Shown here: positions 41,384 to 42,747 of the stretch, piece after piece | Position numbering within the stretch: the first letter of the stretch is position 1 | Layout: each line of letters starts with the position of its first letter | NCBI GenBank assembly: GCA_903970405.1 | Contig: CAJCIT010000259.1 | Coordinates: 1-42,747, forward strand | Length of the DNA: 42,747 bases | Direction of reading: 5' to 3' | Source: Acidobacteriaceae bacterium | GTDB lineage: Bacteria > Acidobacteriota > Terriglobia > Bryobacterales > Bryobacteraceae | The notes under the pieces: model-generated | The model's input: the letters and a program-made list of their open reading frames with translations, nothing else | What the model was told of the DNA's origin: nothing | Databases searched by the model: none | Made by a program: the position numbers and the translations under genes

Positions 41384-42747
41384 GCTCGGTGCGCGGAACA
41401 TTCACTTCGAGCCGGACGCCGCGGCGCTGCATGGCGCGCTCTTCTCACCCGTCCGTGTCGGCAGCTTTCAAGTTGGCAACGCCATTGCCATTCACCCCAT
41501 GGAAGGCTGTGACGGCACAGTGGATGGCGCTCCCGACGCGCTCACGCGGCGGCGCTACGAACGGTTTGCGCAGGGCGGCGCCAAGCTGGTCTGGTTTGAA
41601 GCGACGGCTGTCTGCCCCGAGGGCCGCGCCAACACACGACAGCTTTGGATCACCAGAGAAAATGTCCGCGAATTCGCGGGCCTGCTGGCAGACATGCGCC
41701 GATTGCATGCCGCGCAATTCAGCTCAGCCGCCGATCTGCTGATTCCCATCCAGCTCACCCACTCCGGCCGCTACAGCGTGCCTGACCGCATCATCGCTTA
41801 CCATCACCCGGCAATTGACGCGAAAACCAACGCCGCCGAACTGGCCCCGATCTCCGATTCCGAACTAGAACGCCTGGAGGATCGGTATGTCGCGTCGGCC
41901 GGCCTGGCGAAAGACGCAGGCTTCGAAGCCATAGATATCAAGATTGTTCACGGTTACTTATTCTCTGAGTTACTGGGAGCGAAGCCCCGCGAAGGCCGCT
42001 ACGGTGGATCGCTTGAAAATCGCACGCGCCTGGCCCGCAATGTCCTGGGCAAGATTCGGGCCCAGTACGGCAGTTCCCTGCTCCTTGGCATCCGGCTCGG
42101 TTGCTTTGACAGCGTTCCCTATCGCAAGCGGGCCGATGGCGCCGGCGAACCCTATCCGTTCGAAACGCCTTATCCTTACGGCTTCGGCGTCTCCGCCGAG
42201 AATCCGCTGGTGGAGGACTTGACCGAGGTCAAAGCCGCCATCCATCTTTTCCGCGAAGCCGGCGCCGAGTTCATCAATGTCTCACTCGGCTGCCCTTATT
42301 ACAACCCGCATGTGACGCGTCCCTTCGAAACTCCGGACGACGGAAACTATTTGGAGCCCGAGCATCCTTTGCACGGTGTGGACCGCCACTTCCGCATCGC
42401 GGGCGAATTGCAGCGGACATTTCCCGGCATACCGATGGTCGGCGCCGGTTACAGTTGGTTGCAGAGGTATGCGCCGAACGCGGGGGCGTGGAATGTGGCG
42501 AACGGCAACATTCGGTTCTTCGCTCTGGGCCGCGGCGCGCTTGCCTACCCCGATTTCGCCCGCGCCCTGGCGGAGAAAGGCGAACTGGAAGAGCGCCGTG
42601 TCTGCAAAACGCTGACCTATTGCACTTACTTGATGCGGCAGAAGAACAACGCCTTGGGCCAGTTCCCGACAGGGTGTCCGCCGTTCGATAAAGAAGTGTA
42701 CGGACCGATTGTGAAGGAAGCGAGGGCCGCGCAACGAGCCGCGGTGA
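41331..42747 (+). CDS. NADH:flavin oxidoreductase, Old Yellow Enzyme family (cut by right edge)
   Basis: From the ATG at 41331 the frame stays open for 472 codons to the window end. It shows LFSPVRVGSFQVGNAIAIHP followed by MEGCDGT, GGAKLVWFEATAV, LIPIQLTHSGRYS (His-Ser in place of the usual His-Ala or His-Glu), DIKIVHGYLFSELL, and PREGRYGGSLENRTR followed by LARNVL, the hallmark of the OYE/2,4-dienoyl-CoA reductase branch. The barrel closes with VGAGYSWLQ and FALGRGALAYPDFA. A C-terminal CKTLTYCTYLMRQKNNALGQ and FPTGCPP suggest the Cys-rich end found in this subgroup. It overlaps the transporter by 53 bases; later starts would remove conserved N-terminal strands. Confidence 0.9.
   Translation, partial: MRHFHYQNLTELQQSCRELGARNIHFEPDAAALHGALFSPVRVGSFQVGNAIAIHPMEGCDGTVDGAPDALTRRRYERFAQGGAKLVWFEATAVCPEGRANTRQLWITRENVREFAGLLADMRRLHAAQFSSAADLLIPIQLTHSGRYSVPDRIIAYHHPAIDAKTNAAELAPISDSELERLEDRYVASAGLAKDAGFEAIDIKIVHGYLFSELLGAKPREGRYGGSLENRTRLARNVLGKIRAQYGSSLLLGIRLGCFDSVPYRKRADGAGEPYPFETPYPYGFGVSAENPLVEDLTEVKAAIHLFREAGAEFINVSLGCPYYNPHVTRPFETPDDGNYLEPEHPLHGVDRHFRIAGELQRTFPGIPMVGAGYSWLQRYAPNAGAWNVANGNIRFFALGRGALAYPDFARALAEKGELEERRVCKTLTYCTYLMRQKNNALGQFPTGCPPFDKEVYGPIVKEARAAQRAAV

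Noticed and set aside
42745-42747. TGA at the right edge as the stop of the Old Yellow Enzyme gene
   Set aside because: Codon-by-codon reading from 41331 puts this TGA out of frame; the gene remains open at the edge.
1-42747. tRNA, rRNA, riboswitch or complete insertion sequence
   Set aside because: No cloverleaf, conserved rRNA segment, known riboswitch core or transposase with terminal repeats was recognised by eye; short or diverged RNAs could be missed without a covariance-model search.

Overview
The window looks like chromosomal DNA of an acidobacterium, most likely of the Bryobacterales/Solibacter type. This is inferred from gene content and not from a marker gene. The pointers are a GC-rich sequence, a choice-of-anchor A protein with a PEP-CTERM sorting tail, an adjacent DUF2950/DUF3300 pair, Tat-exported Gfo/Idh/MocA and sugar-isomerase-like proteins, a small GRPRRRGRPP protein, and several families of short palindromic repeats between genes. 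No rRNA, tRNA, CRISPR array, phage module or complete insertion sequence was seen.

Layout. 1-1537 (minus): an ECF sigma factor, a zinc-finger anti-sigma factor and a secretin-like exported protein cut by the left edge, joined by ATGA overlaps. 1636-6377 (minus): a trans-4-hydroxy-L-proline catabolic cluster with a two-cysteine epimerase, a three-subunit flavin/iron-sulfur D-hydroxyproline dehydrogenase and a DapA-fold deaminase. The final aldehyde dehydrogenase is not here. 6557-10277: a small AT-hook-like protein, an orphan RskA-type anti-sigma factor, and the DUF2950 and DUF3300 proteins. 10487-11308: two decayed gene fragments meeting tail to tail, bounded by a repeat. 11315-18114: a membrane MutS-like ATPase, a slipin, an exported GH42 glycosidase, a YCII-like protein and a tandem HD-GYP protein. 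18292-22467: an AbrB/MazE-like protein, an acyl-CoA dehydrogenase, a Gfo/Idh/MocA oxidoreductase and two hypotheticals.

22919-23872: the PEP-CTERM surface protein, with a promoter region carrying two TAGTATT motifs and a hairpin behind it. 24317-27365: an ABC-2 ATPase and permease followed by a lipoprotein. 27395-29713: a zinc-ribbon protein and a signalling block (histidine kinase, CheY-like regulator, convergent NarL/LuxR-type regulator) whose promoters share CTAGTA-type palindromes. 29897-33469 (minus): the conserved circularly permuted ATP-grasp, alpha-E and transglutaminase operon. 33641-36755: an Rpn-like nuclease with Gly-Arg-Glu-Glu repeats, a zinc-ribbon site-2 protease and a Tat-exported TIM-barrel protein. 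36977-42747: a sulfite reductase hemoprotein, an OmpA-family coiled-coil protein, an MFS transporter, and an Old Yellow Enzyme gene that overlaps the transporter and runs off the right edge.

The less expected signals are: (i) an inverted-repeat family found within or between operon genes (2597-2718, 21175-21204, 22591-22617, 30904-30976); (ii) a second, cruciform-like repeat family (24086-24143, 13136-13164, 11288-11308); (iii) a CTAGTA motif shared between the two-component genes and the PEP-CTERM promoter, which suggests a small regulon; (iv) the deletion-like junction near 10785. No complete undescribed system is evident. The best candidates for new biology are the motif-linked signalling/PEP-CTERM set and the poorly understood ATP-grasp/alpha-E/transglutaminase operon.
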